Shown piece after piece: positions 34,286-42,679 of a stretch of DNA of 64,000 nucleotides. This DNA is from Elusimicrobiota bacterium (lineage in GTDB: Bacteria; Elusimicrobiota; Elusimicrobia; Elusimicrobiales; UBA9959), in assembly GCA_016207645.1 (NCBI GenBank), contig JACQPH010000101.1, positions 1 to 64,000 of the forward strand, read 5' to 3'. The number at the start of each line of letters is the position of its first letter. Position 1 is the first letter of the stretch. The translations under genes and the position numbers were made by a program. The notes below the pieces were generated by a model. It worked only from the letters and a program-made list of their open reading frames with translations. It was not told the DNA's origin and made no database searches.

Positions 34286-35320
34286 ATGGCGAAAAAAATA
34301 GGCGTACTTACGGGCGGGGGGGACTGCCCCGGGCTTAACCCGGCTATAAAGGGCTGCGTCTGGGCCGCCGAGAAGTTCGGCTATGAATGCTTAGGCCTCA
34401 CCGACGGCTGGAAGGGCCTGGTGGAAGGGCTTACCACGCCGCTGAGCCGTGAGAATACGGAATACATCATAATGAAAGGCGGCACCATGCTGGGCACCTC
34501 CCGCACCAACCCTTTCAAGAAGCCGGAGAACGTGGCGAAATGCCTGGAGACCTTCAAGAAGCTGGACCTGCACGCCCTGGTGGCCATGGGCGGCGAGGAC
34601 ACGCTGGGCGTGGCCACCCGCTTCTACGGCGAGCACAAGCTCAACGTGGTCGGCGTGCCCAAGACCATGGACAACGACCTGAGCGCCACCGACTACACCT
34701 TCGGTTTCGATACCTCGGTGACCAAGGCGATGGAAGCCGCCGAGGCCCTGACGGACACCGGGCGCAGCCACCGCCGGGTGATGGTGCTGGAAGTGATGGG
34801 CCGCCACGCCGGCTGGGTGGCGCTGTTCACGGCCATAGCCTCCTCCGCCGATTTCGTCTGCATCCCCGAGAAGGAGATAGACACCGCGGCCCTCCTGGCC
34901 AAGATAAAGGCGGCCTACGCGAAGAAGAAGTTCGCCCTCGTGGTGACCAGCGAGGCCTCGGCCCTGCCCGCGGCGGGCGAAGGCGGGCAGAAGCGCGAGC
35001 TGGACCAGTTCGGCCACGTGATCCTGAAGGACCGGGGCATGGGCGAGCGCATCGCCGGCTTCATCGAGAAGAACACCGGCTTCGAGACCCGCTCCGCCGT
35101 GATAGGGCATATGCAGCGCGGCGGCGCCCCGACGCTGTTCGACCGCATGCTGGGCGTACGGGTGGGCGTGAAGGCCGCCGAGCTGGTGCGCGACGGGCAG
35201 TTCGGGCAGATGTCGGCCCTCGTCGGCAACAAGATAGTGGGCGTGCCGCTGGAAAAAGCCACCGGCGAGCTCAAGACCGTTTCCAGCGACTGGAACGGCC
35301 TGATGGAAGTCCTCTTTTAG
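34286..35320 (+). CDS. 6-phosphofructokinase, probably pyrophosphate-dependent
   Basis: The 344-residue PfkA-family enzyme phosphorylates fructose 6-phosphate. Motifs: GVLTGGGDCPGLN (6-18), GGEDTLGVA (102-110), PKTMDNDL (125-132) and VMGRHAGWVALF. Two positions decide the phosphoryl donor. The second glycine of the ATP-type GGDG motif is aspartate here (D105), and the glycine of PGTIDND is lysine (K126). Both are hallmarks of PPi-dependent enzymes, which also run the reaction backwards. AAGGAG lies eight bases before the ATG. It stands between an outer-membrane barrel gene and a HAMP protein with gaps of 30 and 15 bases, likely one transcript but not one pathway. Confidence 0.92.
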   Translation: MAKKIGVLTGGGDCPGLNPAIKGCVWAAEKFGYECLGLTDGWKGLVEGLTTPLSRENTEYIIMKGGTMLGTSRTNPFKKPENVAKCLETFKKLDLHALVAMGGEDTLGVATRFYGEHKLNVVGVPKTMDNDLSATDYTFGFDTSVTKAMEAAEALTDTGRSHRRVMVLEVMGRHAGWVALFTAIASSADFVCIPEKEIDTAALLAKIKAAYAKKKFALVVTSEASALPAAGEGGQKRELDQFGHVILKDRGMGERIAGFIEKNTGFETRSAVIGHMQRGGAPTLFDRMLGVRVGVKAAELVRDGQFGQMSALVGNKIVGVPLEKATGELKTVSSDWNGLMEVLF

Positions 35321-35335
35321 CCCTTAGGAGCATTT

Positions 35336-35881
35336 ATGACCGAAAACACCGAAGCTAAAGCGCCGGAGCAGTTCCAGCGAAAGACCATACTTATCAAGAA
35401 GACCCTGCAGTACCACTACATGGCCCTGATCCTGGCCAGCGTGGCGCTGGCCTTCATAGTCTTCGGGCTGGAGGCCATCTGGACCGTTTCCAAGGTGGTC
35501 AACGAGAACCCCTACCTGATGCCGCTGCTCGACATCATAAAGGATATGGCCCCGCTGTTCGCCATCAAGATAGCGACTTACCTGGTGATAGTGATCATCG
35601 TGTCCGCCGTCATCTCCCACCGCATGGCCGGCCCCATCTTCAAGTTCGAGAAAAGCTGCGGCACGGTGGCCGACGGCGACCTGACCCACCGCGTGTACCT
35701 GCGCAAGGGCGACCAGCTGACCGACCTGCAGGACAGCTTCAATATCATGGCGGGCGCGGTCCACGAGATAGTCAAGGAATACGAGAAATTCCGCGTCGAG
35801 GCCGACGCGGCGGGCCTGGGCGCGAAAGCCGAGGCCCTCTCGAAGAAGATAACGGAGATAATGCCGAAGTTCAAGGTGTGA
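35336..35881 (+). CDS. Two-TM membrane protein with a HAMP domain and no output domain
   Basis: The 181-residue protein has a cytoplasmic N-terminus, TM1 (YMALILASVALAFIVFGLEA), a short periplasmic loop, and TM2 (IKIATYLVIVIIVSAVISHR). A HAMP linker follows (RMAGPIFKFEKSCGTVADGD then LTHRVYLRKGDQLTDLQDSF) with the usual central proline and the DELGxL-like segment (DQLTDLQ). A coiled-coil tail ends at residue 181. No kinase, cyclase or MCP signalling module follows. A ribosome site (TTAGGAG) precedes the ATG. It sits directly upstream of a TolC-like gene. Confidence 0.75.
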   Translation: MTENTEAKAPEQFQRKTILIKKTLQYHYMALILASVALAFIVFGLEAIWTVSKVVNENPYLMPLLDIIKDMAPLFAIKIATYLVIVIIVSAVISHRMAGPIFKFEKSCGTVADGDLTHRVYLRKGDQLTDLQDSFNIMAGAVHEIVKEYEKFRVEADAAGLGAKAEALSKKITEIMPKFKV

Positions 35882-35887
35882 GGTAAC

Positions 35888-37162
35888 ATGAAGTTCGCCC
35901 TGCTGCTGGCCCTGCTCGCGGCTCCCGCCGCGGCCCGGGAGAGCGGCGAAACGCTCACCATAGACGAAGCCGTCTCCATAGCGGTGAAGAACAGCCCCGC
36001 CGCCCTGGCGGCGGAGCAGGACATAATCATCGCCAGGCAGCGCATGCGCGAGGCCCGCTTCCTGGCCCTCCCGCAGCTCACTCTTTCCGGCACGCTCAGC
36101 CGCGCGAACCTGGAATACCCGGCCCTGCTCGGTCCGGAGCTCGGCGGCCGCTACGTGGACCCCCGGGCCGGGGACGAATTCTACTCCCTGCGCGCGCAGG
36201 CCCTGCAGCCGCTCTATACCGGCGGGATGAACACCAATACGCTCAAGCTGGCCAGGACCGCCCATAGCCGGGCCAAGACCAATTACGAGGCCGTCAGGGC
36301 CGACGCCGCCCTGGCGGCCAAGAAAGCTTTTTACGGCCTGCTTTACCAGCGCCGCCTGGCCGAGTCCGCGGCGCGCTGGCTGGGCCGCGGGCGGGAACTG
36401 GATTCCTCCCTGCGCAAGGACGCTTTCGAGGCCCTGGAAGCGGCCATGCTGCTGTCCGGGCTTTCCGACCACGCCCAGCAGGCGGGCAGCGGGGCCGAGG
36501 CGGCGCTCACCGACCTGCGCCGGGCGCTTAACCGCGAGCCCGGCTACCAGGTCGACATCGACGGCGGTTTCGAGCCGCTCCCGGTAAGGACGGACGCCAC
36601 CGGCAGCCTGGTCACGGCCATGGAGGCCCGCTCCGAGCTGAAGAGCGAGCTCTACAAGGCGCAGATGGACGACATCGCCGTGAACATGGCCCTGGTGCGC
36701 CGCTATCCCACCATCTACCTCGGGGCCAGTTACGACGTCACTTCCTATAATCTCACGCCGCTGACCGGGGACCCGGACAGGTCCAGCAACTGGCTGGCCT
36801 CCCTCGCCATTCATTTCCCGCTCTCCTACGATATCTGGACGCAGGTGCAGCAGCGCAGGGCGCAGCAGCGCCAGGGCGAGCTGAAGCGCGCCGAGCTCCA
36901 GGACGCCATACGGTTCGAGATCCTCTCGGCGCACCGGGAAGCCGCTTTCTGGCAGGCCGAGGCCGCCAAGCTGGGCGCGGAAGTCTCCGGGATGAAGGAA
37001 GATTACGAGGCGGCCCTGCGCGGGGCCGGCCCTTCGATGGCGGCCCTGCGCGCTTTATGCGCGCTTTGCGAGCTGGAGAGGAAGTCGCTGGACGCCGTCT
37101 ATAAGCAGCTGCTCGCCCGCATAAAGCTGGAATGGGCGCAGGGCAGGGACTTGGCGAAGTAA
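35888..37162 (+). CDS. TolC-family outer-membrane channel protein
   Basis: The 424-residue protein has a signal peptide (MKFALLLALLAAPAAARE). The OEP architecture is duplicated: helix-rich repeats beginning TLTIDEAVSIAVKNSPAALAAEQ and again near 240-330, with strand motifs PQLTLSGTLSRANL and PTIYLGASYDVTSYN and the loop QPLYTGGMNTN. TolC proteins form the outer-membrane exit duct of efflux pumps or type I secretion. No inner-membrane pump or adaptor gene lies nearby. GAGGTAAC precedes the ATG, six bases after the HAMP gene's stop. A deletion copy of the intergenic repeat family begins two bases past its stop. Confidence 0.88.
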   Translation: MKFALLLALLAAPAAARESGETLTIDEAVSIAVKNSPAALAAEQDIIIARQRMREARFLALPQLTLSGTLSRANLEYPALLGPELGGRYVDPRAGDEFYSLRAQALQPLYTGGMNTNTLKLARTAHSRAKTNYEAVRADAALAAKKAFYGLLYQRRLAESAARWLGRGRELDSSLRKDAFEALEAAMLLSGLSDHAQQAGSGAEAALTDLRRALNREPGYQVDIDGGFEPLPVRTDATGSLVTAMEARSELKSELYKAQMDDIAVNMALVRRYPTIYLGASYDVTSYNLTPLTGDPDRSSNWLASLAIHFPLSYDIWTQVQQRRAQQRQGELKRAELQDAIRFEILSAHREAAFWQAEAAKLGAEVSGMKEDYEAALRGAGPSMAALRALCALCELERKSLDAVYKQLLARIKLEWAQGRDLAK

Positions 37163-37164
37163 AC

Positions 37165-37237
37165 GTAACTACCCGGGTAGTGGAGGGTTGGACGGGGTTT
37201 TGTTTCGCGAACCCCATACAGCGATTTGAGTGGTTAT
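37165..37237. repeat. Palindromic intergenic element, internally deleted copy R3
   Basis: The left end GTAACTACCCGGGTAGTGGA and following GGGTTGG-CGGGGTTTTGTTTC then GCGAACCCC match R5. The body is then missing, and GCGATTTGAGTGGTTAT resembles a decayed right terminus (R5: GCGACCTGAGCAGTTAC). The remnant separates the TolC-like gene from patatin. Confidence 0.7.
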
Positions 37238-37251
37238 AGTGCGGGTGTAAA

Positions 37252-38211
37252 ATGCGGTTTAAATTAGAACACATTATTCTCTCCTTGCTTTTCGCCGCCT
37301 GCCCCGGCCGTATCTCGGCGCAGGCGACCGACGACGACATCTTGCGGGACGCGCTGTGGACCCGCCTCGCCTCGTCGAAGCCGCCGGCCAGGCCTTCCGT
37401 GGGCCTCGCCCTCTCCGGCGGCGGCGCCCGGGGCTTCGCCCATACCGGGGTGCTGGAGACCCTGGAATACGCGGGTTTCCCGGTGGACTACGTCGCCGGC
37501 ACTTCCATAGGGGCGGTGATAGGCTCGCTTTACGCCTCCGGCTCCACCGTCCCGGACATCTGGCGGTTCGGCAGGGCCGCCAGGGAACTGAAGATCACCA
37601 GGGATTTCAAGAGCATAAAGCTGCTGAGCCTGCTTATCACCAACAGGCTGATAACCCCGACGCACATAAACAGTTTTCTCGACGCGCGCTTCGGGGGGCT
37701 CACTTTCGAGGGCCTCAGGGTGCCTTTCGCCTGCTCCGCCATGGACCTGCGCACCGGCGAGAAAATAGTCTTTACGGAGGGGCCGCTGGCCATAGCGGTG
37801 AAGGCCAGCTCCAACCTGCCCGGGATCTTCGCCCCGGTGCAGTACCGCCACCGCTACCTGGTGGACGGCGGCGTGGTGGATTTCGTCCCCATAGGCGCGG
37901 CCAGGCAGCTGGGCGCCGATTGGGTGCTCGCCAGCGTCATCAGCAACGTCTCCAGCCGCGCGCCGGAGAACGTCCTGATGTCGCTCCTCCAGGTCATAGA
38001 CATCCGCGGCTCGCTGCTGGCGCTTTCGGCGGAGAAGGCGGCGGGGTTCGTCATCAAGTCCGAGGTGGGGGATATGACGGTGGCGGATTTCGACAGGTGC
38101 GAGGAGGCCGGGGAGACCGGGCTGATCGAGGCCAACCGCCGCATCGACGCCGCGCGCGAGGCCCTGCTGCTCTACGCCGCGCCGCGGCTGGCGGAGAAAC
38201 CGGGACCATGA
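37252..38211 (+). CDS. Patatin-like phospholipase (RssA-like)
   Basis: The 319-residue lipid acyl hydrolase has an N-terminal signal-like segment (LEHIILSLLFAACPGRISAQ). The patatin core follows: oxyanion hole LALSGGGARGFAH (53-64), nucleophile S85 in GTSIG, and catalytic aspartate D205 in VDGGVVD. The residues form the Ser-Asp dyad, so it should be active. Related proteins act on phospholipids in the periplasm or outer membrane. Its stop overlaps the start of the TPR gene (ATGA), which begins a patatin-TPR-dapF-dapA operon. Confidence 0.9.
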   Translation: MRFKLEHIILSLLFAACPGRISAQATDDDILRDALWTRLASSKPPARPSVGLALSGGGARGFAHTGVLETLEYAGFPVDYVAGTSIGAVIGSLYASGSTVPDIWRFGRAARELKITRDFKSIKLLSLLITNRLITPTHINSFLDARFGGLTFEGLRVPFACSAMDLRTGEKIVFTEGPLAIAVKASSNLPGIFAPVQYRHRYLVDGGVVDFVPIGAARQLGADWVLASVISNVSSRAPENVLMSLLQVIDIRGSLLALSAEKAAGFVIKSEVGDMTVADFDRCEEAGETGLIEANRRIDAAREALLLYAAPRLAEKPGP

Positions 38212-39182
38212 GGCTCCTGCTGCCCGCGCTCCTCCTCTTCTGCTCCGTTCCGGCGCAGGCCTTCCTCTTCGGAGGCGCTTCGGATAAAAGGGCGGCGGCC
38301 GGCCTGGAAAAACTGCGCTCCGCCTTCGCGGCCGGCGACTGCGGAGCCGTGCTGGAGCTCTCGCCGGCCTTCCTCAGGGAGAAACCGCCGGCGGAACTGC
38401 GCGAGGAGGGCTACGGCTATATAGGGCGCTGCTACGAGTCTACCGGCGCCGCCGACAAGGCCATCAGCCTTTATAAACTCGCCCAGGGCCTTTACCCGGA
38501 GAACCTGCTGTTCGCCTCCAGGCTGGCGCTCATCTACAACCAGGCCGGCTTCCCCGAGAACGCGGCCCCGCTTTTCCTGAAGGTGCTTTCCAGGAAGAGC
38601 GACGACGCGGCCGCCAACCTCGGCCTGGCCAGGGCCTACGCCGCCCTCGGTTTCCTTACCCGCGCCAAGGAATTCTACTCGCGCGCCGTGATCCTGCAGG
38701 ACTTTCTCGACCAGGCCGTCCTCCGGGAATACGCCCTCTGCATGCTGCGCAAGCGCGACTGGGAGGAAACGCTTTTTATCTCCGGCGTCGGGGCCGGGGC
38801 GGCGCCGCTCTCGCCTTTCTGGCCGCTGGCCGAGGCCAGGGTGAGGGCCGGGCAGGGAAATTACGATAAGGCCCTTTCCGCTATCGACGGGGCGCTGCTC
38901 CTCGGGTCTTCGAGGCAATTGCGGCTGGAGCGGGCCCTTTACCTGCTCCTGGGCGGCCTGCCCCTCCGGGCGATAGAGGCCGCGGACGCCGAGCTGGCCC
39001 TGGACGGGAAGGACCCGCTGGCTTCGGCGGTGAAAGGCATGGCGCTTTATTCGCAGGGGAAGAGGACAGAGGCGGAGCCGTATTTCCTGGCCGCCCGGTG
39101 CGGCGGCCCTTTCACGGCCGGCATAGCCGGGTCTTTTCTCGGCCCGCACCGGAAAGCGGCGGAGGCGGCATGCGAAAAATGA
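38208..39182 (+). CDS. Periplasmic TPR-repeat protein
   Basis: The start ATG overlaps the patatin stop (ATGA) and gives a clean signal peptide (MRLLLPALLLFCSVPAQAFLF). The 324-residue product consists mainly of TPR-like helical pairs: GYGYIGRCYESTGAADKAIS, YKLAQGLYPENLLFASRLAL, FLKVLSRKSDDAAANLGLAR, ALGFLTRAKEFYSRAVILQD and GNYDKALSAIDGALLLGSSR. No enzymatic motif was seen. Translational coupling to patatin suggests a partner or scaffold for it. The dapF start lies 13 bases inside its 3' end. Confidence 0.8.
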   Translation: MRLLLPALLLFCSVPAQAFLFGGASDKRAAAGLEKLRSAFAAGDCGAVLELSPAFLREKPPAELREEGYGYIGRCYESTGAADKAISLYKLAQGLYPENLLFASRLALIYNQAGFPENAAPLFLKVLSRKSDDAAANLGLARAYAALGFLTRAKEFYSRAVILQDFLDQAVLREYALCMLRKRDWEETLFISGVGAGAAPLSPFWPLAEARVRAGQGNYDKALSAIDGALLLGSSRQLRLERALYLLLGGLPLRAIEAADAELALDGKDPLASAVKGMALYSQGKRTEAEPYFLAARCGGPFTAGIAGSFLGPHRKAAEAACEK

Positions 39183-39976
39183 AGTTCTGGAAGCTGTCCG
39201 GCGCGGGCAATGATTTCGTCCTGCTGACCGGCGGGCGGCCCGGCGCGGCGGCCCTTAGGAAGCTGGCCAGGAAACTATGCTCCCGGACCCTGGGCGTGGG
39301 CGCCGACGGGCTGCTCCATGCAGGCCGCGCCGGCGGGAACGCCGTGAACGTGCGCTATTTCAACGCCGACGGCTCCGCGGCTTTCTGCGGCAACGGTTCA
39401 CGCTGCGCCGCCTGGTGGGCTTACAGCAGCGGCCTGGTGAAGGGCAGGAAATTCCTGCTTAAGACCGCGGCCGGAGACCTGCCGGCCGAGATAGTTTCGG
39501 CCGGGAAAGTGAAAATGCGGATGCCCGACGTGCCGGAGGTCCGGCTGGACTTCAAGGGAAGATATCCGAAGGGGGTCCATTCGCTGCATTTCCTGAACAC
39601 GGGCGTGCCGCATGCCGTGGTGCCGGTGAAGGACCTGGAGAACACCGACGTGCGGGGACTCGGCAGGGCGCTAAGGTTCAACGGGGCTTTCGGGCCGGCC
39701 GGGGCCAACGTGGATTTCGTGAAAGCGGGGCGCTCCGGCGTCGCGGTGCGCACCTACGAGCGCGGCGTCGAGGACGAGACCCTGGCCTGCGGCACCGGCC
39801 TTACGGCCGGCGCCGTGGCCCTGGCGCTGGCCGGGCTGGCGAAGTCCCCGGTCTCCCTCACCGCGCGCAGCGGCGACAAGTTCAGGGTCTGGCTGAAGCC
39901 GGCGGGGCCGGGCGCCTCGGAGATCTACATCCAGGGTCCGGCCAGGATAGTTTTCAAAGGAGAAATTGAAATATGA
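39170..39976 (+). CDS. dapF: Diaminopimelate epimerase
   Basis: The 268-residue enzyme converts LL- to meso-diaminopimelate for lysine and peptidoglycan synthesis. Both catalytic cysteines are present: C73 in ADGSAAFCGNGSRCAAW and C207 in ETLACGTGLTAGA. GAGNDFVLL (11-19) and the internal repeat typical of the fold are intact. The chosen ATG follows GGAGG and overlaps the preceding TPR gene by 13 bases; a longer in-frame extension has no support. The stop overlaps the dapA start (ATGA). Confidence 0.95.
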   Translation: MRKMKFWKLSGAGNDFVLLTGGRPGAAALRKLARKLCSRTLGVGADGLLHAGRAGGNAVNVRYFNADGSAAFCGNGSRCAAWWAYSSGLVKGRKFLLKTAAGDLPAEIVSAGKVKMRMPDVPEVRLDFKGRYPKGVHSLHFLNTGVPHAVVPVKDLENTDVRGLGRALRFNGAFGPAGANVDFVKAGRSGVAVRTYERGVEDETLACGTGLTAGAVALALAGLAKSPVSLTARSGDKFRVWLKPAGPGASEIYIQGPARIVFKGEIEI

Positions 39977-40851
39977 AGCTACAAGGCTGTTTTACCGCGA
40001 TAGTGACCCCTTTCAGGAACGGCGCCGTGGACTTCGCGGCGCTGAGGAAAATAGTCCGCTTCCAGGTCCGGAACGGGATAAACGGCCTGGTGCCCTGCGG
40101 CTCCACCGGCGAGGCCGCCACCCTCTCGCCGGAGGAATACCTGGAAGTCATCGGTACCGTGGCGGCGGAGGCCGGCGGGAAGGTCCCGGTGGTGCCCGGC
40201 GTCGGCACTAATTCCACCGCCAAGTCCGTGGAAATGGTAAAGAAGGTCTCGGCCCTCGGCGTGGACGGGCTGCTGGCCATAGTGCCCTACTACAATAAGC
40301 CCACCCAGGAAGGAATGACCGTTCATTTCTCGGAAATAGCCCGGGCCACCAGGCTGCCCGTCATCCTTTACAATATCCCCGGCCGCACCGGAGTGAATAT
40401 GCTGCCTGCCACCGTCCTGGGCCTGCGCGCCAGGTTTTCCAACATAGCCGGGATAAAGGAAGCCTCGGGCAGCCTGGACCAGGTCAGCGAGCTGGTGAAC
40501 GGCGCCGACCCCGGTTTCGCCGTGCTGAGCGGCGACGATTCCCTGACGCTGCCGATGATGTCGGTCGGGGCCAGGGGCGGCATCTCGGTAGTCTCCAACG
40601 TGGCGCCCGCCGCGTCCTCGAAACTGTGCTCGCTTTTCCTGGAGGGAAAGACCGCCGCGGCGGCGCGGCTGCACCATAAGCTCTTCCCGCTCGTCAAGGC
40701 GCTGTTCACGGAGACCAATCCCATCCCGGTCAAATACGCCGTTTCCCTGCTCGGGCTCTGCCGGCCGGAACCGCGCCTGCCGCTGCTGCCGCTCTCCGAA
40801 GCGCGCCGCGCCCCCCTCAAGAAAGCCCTTAAGGCGGCCGGAGTATTATGA
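39973..40851 (+). CDS. dapA: 4-hydroxy-tetrahydrodipicolinate synthase
   Basis: The 292-residue class I aldolase condenses pyruvate with aspartate semialdehyde in the diaminopimelate pathway. Schiff-base lysine K162 (GIKEASGS), proton-relay tyrosines Y133 (LYNIPGRTG) and Y107 (PYYNKP), and R138 are all present, as is GSTGEAATLS (43-52). Length is typical. AAAGGAG lies upstream of the ATG, within the dapF end. Having dapF before dapA in one unit, downstream of patatin, is unusual order, but the two enzymes serve the same pathway. The next gene starts 22 bases later. Confidence 0.95.
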   Translation: MKLQGCFTAIVTPFRNGAVDFAALRKIVRFQVRNGINGLVPCGSTGEAATLSPEEYLEVIGTVAAEAGGKVPVVPGVGTNSTAKSVEMVKKVSALGVDGLLAIVPYYNKPTQEGMTVHFSEIARATRLPVILYNIPGRTGVNMLPATVLGLRARFSNIAGIKEASGSLDQVSELVNGADPGFAVLSGDDSLTLPMMSVGARGGISVVSNVAPAASSKLCSLFLEGKTAAAARLHHKLFPLVKALFTETNPIPVKYAVSLLGLCRPEPRLPLLPLSEARRAPLKKALKAAGVL

Positions 40852-40873
40852 CGGGGCGCGCCCGGTAATAACC

Positions 40874-42469
40874 ATGCCGAAGACAGCCGAACTGGCGGCG
40901 GCACTGGCGCTGTCGGCCTGTTTCGCCCTGCTCGCCTTCCGGAGCGGGGCCGGGGAATCGGCCACTTTCGACGAACCGTTCAATATAGTTTCCGGCTGGA
41001 CCTTCCGGCAGACGGGCCGAAGGCCCCCGGCCCAGGGGAACCCGCCTCTGCTGCTGCGTTGGTTCTCGGCGCCGCTGCCGGCGGCCGGCGTACTCAGGCC
41101 TTTCGACGAAGCCGCGTACAGGTCGGGGCCCAGGACCTACGGCTTCAATTTCATTTATTCCAATACGGCCGCCCCGGACAGCCTGCTGAGCCGCTGCCGG
41201 GCCGCCAATATTCTCCTCGGCGTTCTGCTCGCTCTGCTGGCCGGGGCCTGGGCCTTCCGGCTCGGCGGCGCGGCCGCAGGCCTTTTCTCCCTGGCGGCTT
41301 TCGCTTTCATGCCGCCGCTGCTGGCCCACTCCCATCTGGCCACCAGCGACATCGGCAACGCCCTGCTCTGTACGGCGGCGGTCTATCTTTTATGGCGCGG
41401 CGCCCGCGCCCCCTCCGTGAAAGCCGCCCTGGCCGCCGGCCTGGTCTTCGGCCTGGCCCTGGCCGGGAAATATACGGCGGTAGTGCCGGCGCCGCTCTGC
41501 CTTCTTTATCTTTATTTATGGGGAGGGTCGAGGTTGAAATGGTACGCCCTCTGGGTCGGAGGGGCCGCGCTGGGGCTTTGCCTGGGCTGTTACCCGGTCT
41601 CGCCGCTGGAATGGCTGACTACCGGGGCGGCCGTCTTCAGGGAGATGAAGTCCGGCCATCTGACCTACCTGCTGGGTGAAGTCGGCGCCGCGGGAAGCTG
41701 GTATTATTTCCCGCTGGCCTTCCTGCTTAAAACCCCGCTGCCGGCTCTGTTGCTGGCTTCAGCGGGTTTCCGCGGCTTCGACCCGCGCCGCTCCGAAGCG
41801 GACCGGGAGCGGTTCCTCTATTTGCTGGCGCCGGCCGGGGCCTGGCTGCTTATGGGTGTCGTTTCCAGCACGCAGCTGGGGATAAGGCATATACTGCCGG
41901 TCTATCCGCTTTTATGCGTCTGGTCGGGGCTGGCCGCCGCCGGGCTTTGGACCCCGGGCCGGCTGTTGCCGCGCGGAGCGGTCTGCCTGCTGTACGCCTG
42001 GCTGGCCGCCGGCACGCTGCTGGCCTTCCCCGGCTATATTTCCTACTTCAACGAAGCGGCCGGCGGGGCGCGGGGCGGGCACAGGTATTTCCTGGATTCC
42101 AACCTGGACTGGGGGCAGGGTCTGAAAGAGCTGGGGGACTACGTTAAAGAACAGGGCGCGGGCCATATCTATCTCAGCTATTTCGGCTGCGCCGATCCGC
42201 ATGCCTACGGGATAAAATACGCCCCCGTCCTGATGACCGCCTGCGCGAAACTGCCCGGCGACGGCCTGCCGCCGGAAGGGCAGAAAAAGAAGCTCCTGGC
42301 CGTCTCCGTCACGAACCGGTTCGGCTTGTACTATACCCCCAGCACGCTGTTCAGCTGGCTGGACGGACGCGAACCGGTCAAAAGAATAAGGGATTCCATC
42401 TGGGTCTATGATGTAAGCGGAGACAGGCAGGCGCTGAAGCTGCTGGCCTACCCGGGAGTGGCTAAATAG
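40874..42469 (+). CDS. GT39-type membrane glycosyltransferase
   Basis: The 531-residue protein has a first TM (ELAAALALSACFALLAFRSG), then an acidic first periplasmic loop ESATFDEPFNIVSGW. This corresponds to the DE motif of protein-mannosyltransferase-like GT-C enzymes. It continues with GNPPLLLRWFSAPLP, nine to eleven further TMs, and a soluble C-terminal periplasmic part (RYFLDSNLDWGQGLKELGDY...). It would transfer a sugar from a polyprenyl-phosphate donor; acceptor unknown. The DSNLDWGQ segment is seen in many uncharacterised bacterial members. It is the last plus-strand gene before the glycan locus. Confidence 0.8.
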   Translation: MPKTAELAAALALSACFALLAFRSGAGESATFDEPFNIVSGWTFRQTGRRPPAQGNPPLLLRWFSAPLPAAGVLRPFDEAAYRSGPRTYGFNFIYSNTAAPDSLLSRCRAANILLGVLLALLAGAWAFRLGGAAAGLFSLAAFAFMPPLLAHSHLATSDIGNALLCTAAVYLLWRGARAPSVKAALAAGLVFGLALAGKYTAVVPAPLCLLYLYLWGGSRLKWYALWVGGAALGLCLGCYPVSPLEWLTTGAAVFREMKSGHLTYLLGEVGAAGSWYYFPLAFLLKTPLPALLLASAGFRGFDPRRSEADRERFLYLLAPAGAWLLMGVVSSTQLGIRHILPVYPLLCVWSGLAAAGLWTPGRLLPRGAVCLLYAWLAAGTLLAFPGYISYFNEAAGGARGGHRYFLDSNLDWGQGLKELGDYVKEQGAGHIYLSYFGCADPHAYGIKYAPVLMTACAKLPGDGLPPEGQKKKLLAVSVTNRFGLYYTPSTLFSWLDGREPVKRIRDSIWVYDVSGDRQALKLLAYPGVAK

Positions 42470-42506
42470 GGGAGCTCTAAGCTGTCCCGCATTATAATTA
42501 TTCCTT

Positions 42507-42679
42507 GTAACTGTTCAGGTGCTGCTGGAGGGGTGGCCGGGGTTTTGTTTCGCGAACCCCATGCGGAAGGGGGGGCCCCGCCGGGCGGGGGGAAACCGAC
42601 GCAAGGGTTTCCAACTTCCGGGGTTCGCGGGGCAAAACCCCGGCCACCCCGGACCCCGGAGAGGGACCAGAATAGTTAC
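42507..42679. repeat. Palindromic intergenic element, full-length copy R4
   Basis: The 173-base copy has termini GTAACTGTTCAGGT (42507-42520) and ACCAGAATAGTTAC (42666-42679), inverted repeats matching at 12 of 14 positions. The body holds GTGGCCGGGGTTTTGTTTCG, GGAAACCGACGCAAGGGTTT and GGTTCGCGGGGCAAAACCCC, forming one long outer and two inner hairpins. It fills the gap between two convergent genes, and its last base is the final base of the FAD gene's stop codon. Confidence 0.9.
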
